25,477 nt of DNA. Source: DATDOY01 sp035293045. GTDB taxonomy: Bacteria; Actinomycetota; Acidimicrobiia; IMCC26256; JACPCJ01. The stretch spans positions 1-25,477 of the forward strand of contig DATDOY010000261.1 in assembly GCA_035293045.1 (NCBI GenBank), read 5' to 3'. The notes beneath the pieces are model-generated. The model searched no databases. It was not told the DNA's origin and worked only from the letters and a program-made list of their open reading frames with translations. The translations under genes and the position numbers were made by a program. Within the stretch, counting starts at the first letter, position 1; each line of letters opens with the position of its first letter. Below, one piece after another: positions 1 to 7,016 of the stretch.

Positions 1-130
1 GGATCAGGGCGTCGACGGCGTCGAGGTGTTCGCGGGTCTTGACAGCAAGCGCATCGACGCCGAGGGCGTCGAGCGTCTCAACGTGTTCGCGAACCGCCCC
101 TTGCAGCGCCAGCACGCCGACCTTGACCAC
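1..130 (-). CDS. pdxT: Pyridoxal 5'-phosphate synthase glutaminase subunit PdxT (partial, 5' part only)
   Basis: Only the first 43 codons lie in the window; the rest is beyond position 1. The reading begins V/M-V-K-V-G-V-L-A-L-Q-G-A-V-R-E-H, the typical N-terminus of the PdxT/SNO class I glutaminase family, which releases ammonia from glutamine and passes it to PdxS for PLP synthesis. I chose the GTG at 130-128 because a GAGGTG ribosome site lies 7 bases upstream. The gap from the pdxS stop is only 15 bases, so the two are almost certainly one transcript. The catalytic Cys-His-Glu residues are outside the window and cannot be checked. Confidence 0.9.
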   Translation of the reverse strand, partial: MVKVGVLALQGAVREHVETLDALGVDALAVKTREHLDAVDALI

Positions 131-145
131 GTGGCGGCACCTCGG

Positions 146-1033
146 TCACCAGCCCCGCTCGGCGAGCCGGACCTCGAGGGTGTCGATCTCCTCACCCTTC
201 ATCGCAGCACCCAAGCCGCTCGACACCTTGGCAACAATGCCGGCGTCCTCGTAGTGCGTCGTGGCCTCGACGATCGCCTTGGCCCGCACCGCCGGGTCGT
301 CGGACTTGAAGATCCCGCTCCCGACGAACACCGCCTGCGCGCCGAGCTGCATCACGAGCGACGCGTCGGCAGGAGTGGCAATGCCACCCGCGCAAAACAA
401 CGGGACGGGGAGTTCGCCGCGTTCGGCCACTTCCTTGATCAGCTCGTAGGGCGCGCGGTGCTCTTTGGCCGCGGCGAACAACTCGGCCTCGTCGGATGTG
501 GTCAGGCGCCGGATGTCGCCCAAGATCGACCGCAGGTGGCGCACGGCTTCCACGATGTTGCCGGTGCCGGCCTCGCCCTTCGACCGGATGAGCGCGGCGC
601 CCTCGGCGATCCGCCGGAGGGCCTCGCCGAGGTTGGTGGCGCCACACACGAAGGGAATCGTGAATGCCCACTTGTCCACGTGGTGCGCTTCGTCGGCCGG
701 CGTGAGCACCTCGGACTCGTCGATGTAGTCGACGCCGAGCGACTGGAGGACCTGGGCCTCGGCGAAGTGACCGATGCGGCACTTGGCCATCACGGGGATC
801 GTGACGGTCGCTTGGATGCCCTGGATCATCTCGGGATCGCTCATACGGGCGACGCCGCCGTCGCGCCGGATGTCGGCGGGGACACGCTCGAGCGCCATGA
901 CGGCGACCGCCCCAGCGTCCTCGGCGATCTTGGCCTGGTCGGGCGTGACGACGTCCATGATGACGCCACCCCGCAGCATCTCCGCCAACCCCCGCTTGAC
1001 GCGGGCCGTCCCCGTGCTCTGGTTCTCGCTCAC
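146..1033 (-). CDS. pdxS: Pyridoxal 5'-phosphate synthase lyase subunit PdxS
   Basis: PdxS (PDX1/SNZ family) builds pyridoxal 5'-phosphate from ribose 5-phosphate, glyceraldehyde 3-phosphate and ammonia supplied by PdxT. The protein contains the family landmarks: TARVKRGLAEML near the N-terminus, GGVIMDVV, the MAKCRIGH segment with an active-site lysine, DESEVLTPADE, and GEAGTGNIVEAVRH with the second lysine, then the phosphate-binding glycines of FCAGGIATPADA and FVGSGIF. The frame stays open to a GTG at 1105, but homologues begin about where the GTG at 1033 lies (V/M-SENQSTGTARVKRG), giving 295 residues, the usual length. A TACACT hexamer ends 7 bases before this GTG and there is no clear ribosome site, so a leaderless mRNA is likely. 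It is followed closely by pdxT. Confidence 0.95.
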   Translation of the reverse strand: MSENQSTGTARVKRGLAEMLRGGVIMDVVTPDQAKIAEDAGAVAVMALERVPADIRRDGGVARMSDPEMIQGIQATVTIPVMAKCRIGHFAEAQVLQSLGVDYIDESEVLTPADEAHHVDKWAFTIPFVCGATNLGEALRRIAEGAALIRSKGEAGTGNIVEAVRHLRSILGDIRRLTTSDEAELFAAAKEHRAPYELIKEVAERGELPVPLFCAGGIATPADASLVMQLGAQAVFVGSGIFKSDDPAVRAKAIVEATTHYEDAGIVAKVSSGLGAAMKGEEIDTLEVRLAERGW

Positions 1034-1040
1034 GTAGGCG

Positions 1041-1046
1041 AGTGTA
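1041..1046 (-). promoter_or_regulatory. Probable -10 element for a leaderless pdxS transcript
   Basis: TACACT on the minus strand is followed by CGCCTAC and then the GTG of pdxS, a 7-base spacer that would place the first transcribed base at or next to the start codon. It fits the actinobacterial TANNNT -10 pattern, and the trailing CGCC is shared with promoter candidates elsewhere in the window. No convincing -35 element is seen. Confidence 0.5.
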
Positions 1047-1090
1047 CCGCCGCGCCCAACGAGCATCGCCTGCCCATTCCTGCCTGGAAC

Positions 1091-1108
1091 GGTATGCGTA
1101 TGCATACC
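1091..1108. promoter_or_regulatory. Palindrome upstream of pdxS, possible operator
   Basis: GGTATGC-N4-GCATACC is a perfect inverted repeat with 7-base arms. It is conspicuously AT-richer than its surroundings. Its centre is about 66 bases upstream of the pdxS GTG, that is, upstream of the predicted -10 element, which suits an activator or repressor site. Regulators of pdxST such as PdxR exist in other actinobacteria; whether this is such a site is inference. Confidence 0.45.
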
Positions 1109-1118
1109 GAAGACGGGC

Positions 1119-2195
1119 TCAGCCGCCGGCCGGGGCGGCCCCAGTGACCTGAACTTGGCCTCCGCCGGCGAGTGGCAGTTCCACCCATGTGCGGCCCGGC
1201 GTCAGCTTGATGGGCTGTCCGGTCTCGTCGAGGTACTGCGTCGCCTTGGCGGGGTCGTCGCGGGTCCACGTCCCCTTCTTGAACTGACCGTCCGAGAACA
1301 CCCACGCCTCGCCGGACCCCAGGGCCAAGTCGGCGCCCTGTCCGACGAACTGCACGACGATGTTCTCGGCTCCCACCTGCTCTGCGCCGTCGGTCAAGAA
1401 CGGCGTCGTGCCGTACGCGCGCTCGTAGAGCTTCTTGGTGGCGTTCCACCGCCAAGTCGGGTTGAAGGCCGCGGGACCGACGGGCACCACCACGGTCGCG
1501 GCAGGCTGCCCGCCGAACTTCTCACCGGTGCCGAGGTAGGTGAACACCGGGTTGGGGGGCGTCGTGCTCCCGGCGGCGGCGATCAGCTTCTGCGGAAGGT
1601 AGAAGAGGATGTTCGGGCGCACGCCGTTGGCGTGATTGCGGTCGAGTAGCGTTGCCCCGGCCCCGGCGGCCTTGCTCTCGTCGAACACCGTGATGCCGCC
1701 CGCTTCGAACTTCGGCAGCACCTCGCTGACCACCCCGGCGGCACCGCCCGAGAACCCGAAGATGCCACCGATGGGCTGAATGATGAACGGGTCCATGACC
1801 CGCACCGACCGCACCGGACCGAACCGCTCCGGCAGGGTCGAGTGGAACACGGCCAGGAACCGGGTGATCCGACCCTCGACCTCCTCCTCGAACACGAGGT
1901 CGGCGTCGTTGAGGCCGACTTGCGGGCGGGCCTCGGGGTTGTTGCCGATCTTGCCCGCGACGGCAGGACGCGACAGCGCGGCGGTGTCGTCGAGCGGAAC
2001 GCCCGTGAGCGGGGCCGCGGGGGGCAGCGTCGTCGTCGACTTGGCGGCCGTCGTGGTGGTCGACGTGTCGCCCCCGCCCCCTCCGCACGCACCGGCGAGC
2101 AGTCCGAGCCCGGCGACAAGGGCGCCGATGCGCAGAGCGCGGCGCGACCTCGGCGCACTCGACGGGACAGCAGGGACACGCGTTGGGTCGAACAT
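1119..2195 (-). CDS. DUF3048 domain lipoprotein (YerB-like)
   Basis: A predicted exported lipoprotein of 358 residues. The N-terminus has a basic stretch, a hydrophobic helix and a lipobox LLAGAC, followed by a Gly/Thr-rich linker. The body matches the DUF3048 pattern: PLTGVPLDD, AVAGKIGNNPEARPQVGLND, then FEEEVEGRITRFLAVFHS, and a C-terminal half with WRWN and WVELP segments. The family (Bacillus YerB) has no firmly established function. I chose ATG at 2195 because AAGGAG lies about 11 bases upstream; the alternative GTG at 2207 touches that site and is too close to use it. It follows htpX on the same strand after a 193-base gap and precedes pdxS, which appears to have its own promoter. Confidence 0.87.
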   Translation of the reverse strand: MFDPTRVPAVPSSAPRSRRALRIGALVAGLGLLAGACGGGGGDTSTTTTAAKSTTTLPPAAPLTGVPLDDTAALSRPAVAGKIGNNPEARPQVGLNDADLVFEEEVEGRITRFLAVFHSTLPERFGPVRSVRVMDPFIIQPIGGIFGFSGGAAGVVSEVLPKFEAGGITVFDESKAAGAGATLLDRNHANGVRPNILFYLPQKLIAAAGSTTPPNPVFTYLGTGEKFGGQPAATVVVPVGPAAFNPTWRWNATKKLYERAYGTTPFLTDGAEQVGAENIVVQFVGQGADLALGSGEAWVFSDGQFKKGTWTRDDPAKATQYLDETGQPIKLTPGRTWVELPLAGGGQVQVTGAAPAGG

Positions 2196-2231
2196 GAGAT
2201 CAGTCACTCCTTGACTCGGCTCGTCGTGCCG

Positions 2232-2246
2232 GCCCGTTCAACGGGC
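2232..2246. promoter_or_regulatory. 7-1-7 inverted repeat upstream of the DUF3048 gene
   Basis: GCCCGTT-C-AACGGGC is a perfect palindrome with 7-base arms and one central base, lying about 37 bases upstream of the ATG. The single-base centre argues for a protein-binding site rather than an RNA hairpin. Its role is unknown. Confidence 0.35.
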
Positions 2247-2320
2247 GAGCACGCGCCAACCGGACGATCATCCGAAACGGAACGGCACCAGTGTTGCGGG
2301 ACGCTTCCGGCGGATGGTGG

Positions 2321-2350
2321 ATACAGGTGGATACAGGTCGATACAGGTCG
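2321..2350. repeat. Three tandem 10-bp repeats (ATACAGGTSG)
   Basis: Three consecutive decamers read ATACAGGTGG, ATACAGGTCG and ATACAGGTCG, with exactly 10-bp spacing, that is, about one helical turn. They lie in the 193-base gap between htpX and the DUF3048 lipoprotein gene, about 125 bases upstream of the latter's start. The rest of this gap shows the 7-1-7 palindrome but no clear TANNNT promoter. Phased sites could bind a regulator cooperatively; this is inference. Confidence 0.7.
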
Positions 2351-2388
2351 TTGCGACGATCGGAGATGGAGGGAGGACGAGCGGGGTA

Positions 2389-3291
2389 TCACAACTCCTT
2401 TAAGGCTTCGATCCGTTCCTCGAGGGGCGGATGCGTGTCGAACATCCGGTTCAACCAGGCTCCCCGCCCACTACGGCGATCCAGTGGCGATTCGATCCAC
2501 AGGTGCGCCGTCGCCCGGGAGGCCGAATGGACGACGGATGAGTCGTCCCGCAGCTTCTCGAGCGCCGAGATCAGCCCCGGAGGGTAACGAGTGATCCCCA
2601 CCGCGCTGAAATCGGCGAGCGATTCGCGGCGACGACTCACGGCGAATTGCAACAGTTGGGCCGCGATCGGCGCGAGCACGATCACCACGAGGCCCACCAC
2701 GCCGAGGATCGCCGCGGGCCCCTTCCCCTCCGACGAGTCGTTGCGATGACGGGGACCCCCCCACCACAGAAATCGGAGCGCGAAGTCGGCCACCAACGCG
2801 ACGACCCCTGCCAACACGACGGCAATCGTGCTCACGAGGACGTCGTAGTTCTTGATGTGGCTGAGTTCGTGGGCCAGCACGCCCTCGAGCTCGATCCGAT
2901 CCATGCGGTCGAGCAGGCCCGTCGTCACCGCGATCGCACCGTGCTCGGGGTTGCGCCCGGTGGCGAAGGCGTTGGGTGCCGGGTCGTCGATCACGTAGAC
3001 GCGGGGCTTCGGGATGCCCGCGCCGATGCAGAGGCCGTCGACCAGGTTGTGCAACCGCTGGTATTGCGCCGGATCGGCGGGACGGGCGTGGCTCATGGCG
3101 AGCGCGATGCGGTCGGACCACAGGTAGCTGCCGATCGACATCGCAACCGCGATCCCCCCGGCGACGATGACCGCGACGCCGCCGGCACCCAAGAGGGCGT
3201 CGAAGGCGAAGCCGACGACGACCACGAGGACGAGGAACGCGAAGATCAGCCCGTACGTGCGACGCGTATTGGCGGTGATGTGCTCGTGCAG
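2389..3291 (-). CDS. htpX: HtpX-like membrane zinc metalloprotease (M48), non-standard start
   Basis: HtpX proteases degrade misfolded membrane proteins. The zinc site is clear: VLAHELSHIKNYD gives HExxH, and the downstream RRRESLADFSAV segment supplies the third ligand Glu. Hydrophobic helices flank the catalytic core, and the C-terminus THPPLEERIEAL is typical. The frame continues upstream of the first GTG (3225) with recognisable family sequence, LLHEHITANTRRT followed by a first transmembrane helix, so 3225 would delete conserved sequence. Between the lemA TAG (3330-3328) and 3225 there is no ATG, GTG or TTG in frame. GAGG lies 8 bases before a CTG at 3291, which I chose; the CTG at 3294 is also possible. 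The gene follows lemA directly in the same frame. Confidence 0.85.
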   Translation of the reverse strand: MHEHITANTRRTYGLIFAFLVLVVVVGFAFDALLGAGGVAVIVAGGIAVAMSIGSYLWSDRIALAMSHARPADPAQYQRLHNLVDGLCIGAGIPKPRVYVIDDPAPNAFATGRNPEHGAIAVTTGLLDRMDRIELEGVLAHELSHIKNYDVLVSTIAVVLAGVVALVADFALRFLWWGGPRHRNDSSEGKGPAAILGVVGLVVIVLAPIAAQLLQFAVSRRRESLADFSAVGITRYPPGLISALEKLRDDSSVVHSASRATAHLWIESPLDRRSGRGAWLNRMFDTHPPLEERIEALKEL

Positions 3292-3327
3292 CAGTGGGAC
3301 CTCGAACCTGGTGCGGAGTGGGGTGCG

Positions 3328-3879
3328 CTAGAACTGGACCTGGACGGGCCCGCGTGACTCGTCGTCGATCTCGAAGTACTCGCGAGCGCCGAAGTTGAAC
3401 ATGCCGGCGATGACCACCGTGGGGAACGCCTGCCGCCGGTTGTCGTACTGGAGCACCGAGTCGTTGTAGAACTGCCGCGCGAACCGGATGCGGTCCTCGG
3501 TGGCGGTCAACTCCTCTTGCAGGGCGAGGAAGTTCTGGTTCGCCTTCAGATCGGGGTACGCCTCAGACAGTGCGAACAACTGCCGGAGCGCTCCGGTGAT
3601 GAGGTTCTCCGCTTGGGCTTGCTCGGCGACGCTCTGTGCCTGGACGCCCTGCTGGCGAGCCTGAATCACCCGCTCCAGGGTTTCCTTCTCGTGCGAGGCG
3701 TAGCCCTTCACGGTTTCGACGAGGTTCGGGATGAGGTCGTACCGGCGCTTGAGCTGGACGTCGATCTGGGACCACGCGTTGTCGATGCGGTTCCGCAGCC
3801 GCACCAGCTTGTTGTAGGCCAGGGCGATCCAGAGGCCCAGCACCACGAGCGCGCCGAGCACGATGAGCAGGACGATCAC
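3328..3879 (-). CDS. lemA: LemA family protein
   Basis: A 183-residue LemA-family protein: one N-terminal transmembrane helix, then an all-helical domain. Family landmarks are YNKLVRLRNRIDNAWSQIDVQLKRRYDLIPNLVETVKGYASHE in overlapping pieces, PDLKANQNFLALQEEL, and the RQFYNDSVLQYDNRRQAFP segment, ending in the usual short -QVQF tail. LemA proteins are widespread, of unclear function, and commonly neighbour htpX-type proteases, as here. The frame is open to 3972, but the GTG at 3879 follows GGAGGG by 6 bases and gives the family length, so it is the best start. The stop TAG abuts the htpX reading frame. Confidence 0.92.
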   Translation of the reverse strand: MIVLLIVLGALVVLGLWIALAYNKLVRLRNRIDNAWSQIDVQLKRRYDLIPNLVETVKGYASHEKETLERVIQARQQGVQAQSVAEQAQAENLITGALRQLFALSEAYPDLKANQNFLALQEELTATEDRIRFARQFYNDSVLQYDNRRQAFPTVVIAGMFNFGAREYFEIDDESRGPVQVQF

Positions 3880-3903
3880 GAGCGTCCCTCCAGGGTTCGT
3901 TCG

Positions 3904-3918
3904 CCTTCCCGTCGGGAA
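3904..3918. promoter_or_regulatory. 7-1-7 inverted repeat in the lemA leader
   Basis: CTTCCCG-T-CGGGAAG is a perfect palindrome between the candidate -10 element and the lemA GTG. With one central base it looks like a regulator-binding site, placed where bound protein would block transcription. Its layout matches the palindrome at 2232-2246 although the sequence differs. Confidence 0.4.
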
Positions 3919-3926
3919 GTCGGCTG

Positions 3927-3932
3927 CATCAT
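3927..3932 (-). promoter_or_regulatory. Probable -10 element for lemA-htpX
   Basis: TATGAT on the minus strand is close to the consensus TATAAT and lies about 47 bases upstream of the lemA GTG, in the 129-base gap after pimA. No good -35 element is visible. It suggests lemA-htpX can be transcribed separately from pimA. Confidence 0.45.
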
Positions 3933-4008
3933 ACGCGGCCGTTCGGGTGCGGCCCCACCGCCCTCGAATCAAACCCGAGCCCGGGACCCTCGGCTGGCAG
4001 GGGCGCTT

Positions 4009-5154
4009 CTATCCCTGACGCCCCCGTGCGAGCGCGTGCTCGAACAGCTCGACGTACCGGTCCGCCAGCGACGCCATGGAGAACGTCGACGCCCGCTCAC
4101 GACCGGCCTCAACGCATCGGGCGGCCCCGGCCGGGTCGGCCAGAACGGCGCACAGGGCTAGCCGCAGCGCCTCGGCGTCCCCGGGGGGCGCCAGGATGGC
4201 CTCGCGACCCTGGCGCGCGACATCTCGGTATCCGCCGATATCGGAAGCGACCACCGGAACGCCCGCTGCCATCGCCTCGAGCAACACGATGCCGAACGAC
4301 TCCCCGTAGAGAGAAGGCGCGCAAAAGACCGTGGCCGCGCGAAGTCGTCGCGCCTTCTCGTCGTCGGAGATGGGGCCGAGCCACTCGACGCCGGGGACTC
4401 CCCGGTCGCGGAGCCCCTCGGTCTCCGGTCCCTCGCCGGCCACCCACAACACGGGCGGTGGTCCGTTGGCCGAACGGCGGAGGGACGCGAAGGCGTCGAG
4501 CAGCACCCCGAGACCCTTGCGCTCCTCGTGGCGGCCGACGAACAGGATCGTGGGCGGATCTCCGTCGTGGTCGCCGTTGCCCTCCGGACCCCGGGACGTC
4601 GGCCAGGGCTCAGCTTTGGCGAACTGATCGACGTCCACCCCGTTCGGGAGGATCCGGTACGCACCCCCGAGCGCCCGCTCAGCGGTCGCGCGCGCATCTC
4701 CCGACACAGCCGTGCGGATGGCGAGACGGCGCCCGAGCGCGCGGAACAACGGGCGAAACGCGCGGTACACGCTGGCGACGGTGGAGCCCGACGCGTGGAA
4801 GGTTCCCACCGCCGGCGCGGGACATCCGAGGAGCGCCGCCCACGGCGCGCCGGGCGAAAGCGGCTCGTGAATGTGCAACACATCCGGACGCTCCGCCCGC
4901 AACGCCGACAACGTGCGGGCAATCGCCGCCGGATCGGGCGCTACTGGGGCGACCGAACCGTTGGAGGCAAACGGAATGCTGCGCCCGAGCGGGATCACGC
5001 CCGGGGCGGGCGGTTCTCCGTCGCACGGCGCGAGCACCACCGCGTCGAGGCCCAAACGCCGATACGCCTCCGCGAGTCCGAGGACCTGCACCTGCACGCC
5101 GCCAGGGAGCGTGAGCGAGTAGGGGCAGACCAACGCGACCTTCATGGTCGCCAT
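4009..5154 (-). CDS. pimA: Phosphatidyl-myo-inositol mannosyltransferase PimA (GT4)
   Basis: PimA transfers the first mannose from GDP-mannose to phosphatidylinositol at the inner face of the membrane, starting PIM synthesis. The 381-residue protein is a GT-B fold GT4 enzyme: MKVALVCPYS with the GGVQVQV loop at the N-terminus, VLHIHEPLSPG and GTFHAS (the latter holding the catalytic-region His of PimA), NGVDVDQF, FVGRHEERKG, and the ESFGIVLLEAMAAGVPVVAS donor-binding E-x7-E motif. The resemblance to mycobacterial PimA is close across these motifs. The context pgsA-patA-pimA makes the assignment strong. The ATG at 5154 overlaps the end of patA by one base after its TGA; an ATG at 5145 is an alternative giving the typical MKVALV start. 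Confidence 0.9.
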   Translation of the reverse strand: MATMKVALVCPYSLTLPGGVQVQVLGLAEAYRRLGLDAVVLAPCDGEPPAPGVIPLGRSIPFASNGSVAPVAPDPAAIARTLSALRAERPDVLHIHEPLSPGAPWAALLGCPAPAVGTFHASGSTVASVYRAFRPLFRALGRRLAIRTAVSGDARATAERALGGAYRILPNGVDVDQFAKAEPWPTSRGPEGNGDHDGDPPTILFVGRHEERKGLGVLLDAFASLRRSANGPPPVLWVAGEGPETEGLRDRGVPGVEWLGPISDDEKARRLRAATVFCAPSLYGESFGIVLLEAMAAGVPVVASDIGGYRDVARQGREAILAPPGDAEALRLALCAVLADPAGAARCVEAGRERASTFSMASLADRYVELFEHALARGRQG

Positions 5155-5155
5155 C

Positions 5156-6127
5156 TCACGCGGCTCCCTGGTGTGCCGGAGGCTCCACGGGTCCATGCTT
5201 CCACCCCGGGTCGCTCGGCCAGTTGGGCTGCATCAGATGCCATTGACCAGGGGCCTGTGCGATGAGCGATTCGAGGGCGTCCGCGACGGCCTGCGTGACC
5301 CGCTGCACGTCGTCGCGGAACCGGCCGCCCCGGGTGACGTCGAGCGGCGGTTGCACAACCGCCCGGTGGTGGTTCCGACCGGCGTAGAACACCGCCACCG
5401 GCAGGAGGGGCGCGCCGGTCCGGAGCGCAAGCATCGCGGGGCCCGCGGGCAGGGTCGTCCACTCACCGAAGAACTCGACCGGGATTCCGCCGCCAAAGAG
5501 ATCGCGATCCGACACCAGTCCGACCACGCGTCCTTGCTTGAGGCTCTCGAGCACCGCAGTGCCTGCCTCCGGTCCGGTCGGCACGATTTCCAGGCCGAGC
5601 TCCCGCCGCCAGCGCGCGAACCATTCGAACAGCTCGGGGGGCTCGAGCCGCTCGACGACGGCGACGGGCTGGTACCCCTCGACGGCGAGCCACGCCCCAC
5701 CAAAGTCCCAACCTCCCAAGTGGGGCGCGGCGAGGATCACCCCGCGCCCATCGTTGAACGCGGCGTCGAGATGGTCGCGGCCCTCGATGGTCATCGAATT
5801 CGTGATGGCCTCTCGGGTTTGACGGGGCAGGCGGAACGACTCCATCCAGTAGTGCCCATATGACTCGAAGACCTCTCGCACGCGGCGGCGGAGATCGGCC
5901 TCGGTCACGCCCGGTCCTGCCACACGGCGCTGGTGTCGCATCACGATGTCGCGCCTGTCCCCGAGTGCGGCGCGTGCCGCCCGTGCCGCTGATCGGGCGA
6001 CGCCGGCCGCGACCGGATCGGGAAGCCGGGCGGCCACCGTGGCGCCCGCGCGATAGGCCGCGTACGTTGCCCGCGCCGACCATGCGGCCGGCGGCGATTC
6101 CGGCTCCCCTCCTGGATCGGCGGCCAT
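5156..6127 (-). CDS. patA: Phosphatidylinositol mannoside acyltransferase PatA
   Basis: PatA acylates a mannose of PIM using acyl-CoA at the cytoplasmic membrane face. The 323-residue protein belongs to the LpxL/LABLP-type lysophospholipid acyltransferases: the HxxxxD catalytic motif is in APHLGGWDFGG (His136 and Asp141 from the chosen start), followed by VVGLVSDRDLFGGG and MLALRTGAPLLPVAVF. The frame is open far upstream, but that extension only mirrors pgsA on another frame. The ATG at 6127 lies 5 bases after the pgsA stop and gives a family-typical length; its ribosome site is weak, so translational coupling to pgsA is likely. The gene ends at the pimA start. Confidence 0.9.
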   Translation of the reverse strand: MAADPGGEPESPPAAWSARATYAAYRAGATVAARLPDPVAAGVARSAARAARAALGDRRDIVMRHQRRVAGPGVTEADLRRRVREVFESYGHYWMESFRLPRQTREAITNSMTIEGRDHLDAAFNDGRGVILAAPHLGGWDFGGAWLAVEGYQPVAVVERLEPPELFEWFARWRRELGLEIVPTGPEAGTAVLESLKQGRVVGLVSDRDLFGGGIPVEFFGEWTTLPAGPAMLALRTGAPLLPVAVFYAGRNHHRAVVQPPLDVTRGGRFRDDVQRVTQAVADALESLIAQAPGQWHLMQPNWPSDPGWKHGPVEPPAHQGAA

Positions 6128-6132
6128 CCGGG

Positions 6133-6876
6133 TCAAGGGCGCGTGCGACGCCACGCGGTGGGTCGCCGACGCGCCCGCGCCCGCCGCGTGGCAGCACGAT
6201 CCGCCCCGGCGCCGTCCCGGAGGGCCGGCCACCATTCGGCCAGACGCCGCACGCGCGGGCGCTCGATCCACCGCGGGCGACCGACGTGCTCCCTCGGCGT
6301 CGGTGAAGCCTGCCGCCACACCTTGAAGAAGCGCTGCAGCGCCGTGAAGGCGGTGAGCCCGACCATGATCCAGAGCACCGGCTCGAGGACGTCGAACGCG
6401 AGTCCGATCATCAGGATCACCAGCCGCTCGGCTCGCTCCATGACGCCGCCACGGGCGTCGAACCCCAACCCTTCCGCTCTGGCGCGCTCGTACGAGATCA
6501 GCATCGAGAAGGCGAGGGCGGCCATCGGGAGGACGGCCTTTCTCGGATCGTCCGTTCCGGCGAACCACCACGCGGCCCCACCGAGGATCAGGGCGTCCGC
6601 CACCCGGTCAGCCACCGAGTCGAAGAACGCCCCGCGAGGCCCCGCCGTGCCGCTGGCCTTGGCGACGGCACCGTCGAGCACGTCGGGAATGCTCGCCGCG
6701 ACGAGGGCGGTCGCGGCCCACCCGAACCGGCCCTGACCGGTGAGCACCGCGGTCACTCCTGCAAAGCCGAGCCCGAGGAGCGTCAGCGCGTTGGCGGTCA
6801 GGCCCAGGCGACGGAGGCCTCGGCCAACCGGTCGGAGCTGCTCCTCGACCTTCGCGCGAAAGCCGCGGTCGAGCAT
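6133..6876 (-). CDS. pgsA: Phosphatidylinositol phosphate synthase (CDP-alcohol phosphatidyltransferase)
   Basis: The enzyme condenses CDP-diacylglycerol with inositol 1-phosphate to phosphatidylinositol phosphate, the actinobacterial route to PI. The family signature is complete: Asp65, Asp68-Gly69, Ala72, Gly82, Asp86 and Asp90, in IPDVLDGAVAKASGTAGPR and GAFFDSVADRVAD. The residue after Ala72 is Lys rather than the common Arg. About six hydrophobic segments are present. The last 50 or so residues are an Arg-rich tail that looks poorly conserved. The ATG at 6876 follows GAGAGAGG by 5 bases. The head of the group, it lies directly upstream of patA and pimA, supporting the inositol-specific assignment over PGP synthase. 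Confidence 0.9.
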   Translation of the reverse strand: MLDRGFRAKVEEQLRPVGRGLRRLGLTANALTLLGLGFAGVTAVLTGQGRFGWAATALVAASIPDVLDGAVAKASGTAGPRGAFFDSVADRVADALILGGAAWWFAGTDDPRKAVLPMAALAFSMLISYERARAEGLGFDARGGVMERAERLVILMIGLAFDVLEPVLWIMVGLTAFTALQRFFKVWRQASPTPREHVGRPRWIERPRVRRLAEWWPALRDGAGADRAATRRARARRRPTAWRRTRP

Positions 6877-6980
6877 GCCTGCCTCTCTCGTATCCGCTGC
6901 GAATCCGGGGAAGGTGGGCGCAACGGCGGGGTCGGGACGCCGCGGAGGGTACCACCGAGGCCCGGTCTCGCATTGACCCG

Positions 6981-6986
6981 TAGACT
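6981..6986 (+). promoter_or_regulatory. Probable -10 element for fusA2
   Basis: TAGACT followed by CGCC, 30 bases upstream of the fusA2 ATG, leaving a short leader that carries the ribosome site. The same TAGACTCGCC decamer recurs exactly before livH at 15249. Confidence 0.5.
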
Positions 6987-7016
6987 CGCCGAGGAACCTG
7001 GAGACAAGGGAGCACG

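Noticed and set aside
26..1147. Long plus-strand open frame opposite pdxS
   Set aside because: It mirrors pdxS, has His/Asp/Arg/Gly-biased composition with no recognisable domain, and overlaps an unmistakable gene.
2321..2350. CRISPR-like repeats
   Set aside because: Units are 10 bp with no spacers; no cas genes nearby.
3328..3330. lemA TAG as a sequencing error hiding a single fused gene
   Set aside because: LemA ends here with the normal family C-terminus, so a real stop is more likely; kept only as a read-through question.
6128..6571. N-terminal extension of patA into pgsA
   Set aside because: The added residues are an out-of-frame reading of pgsA, Arg/Ala-rich and unlike any acyltransferase; the ATG at 6127 gives the family length.
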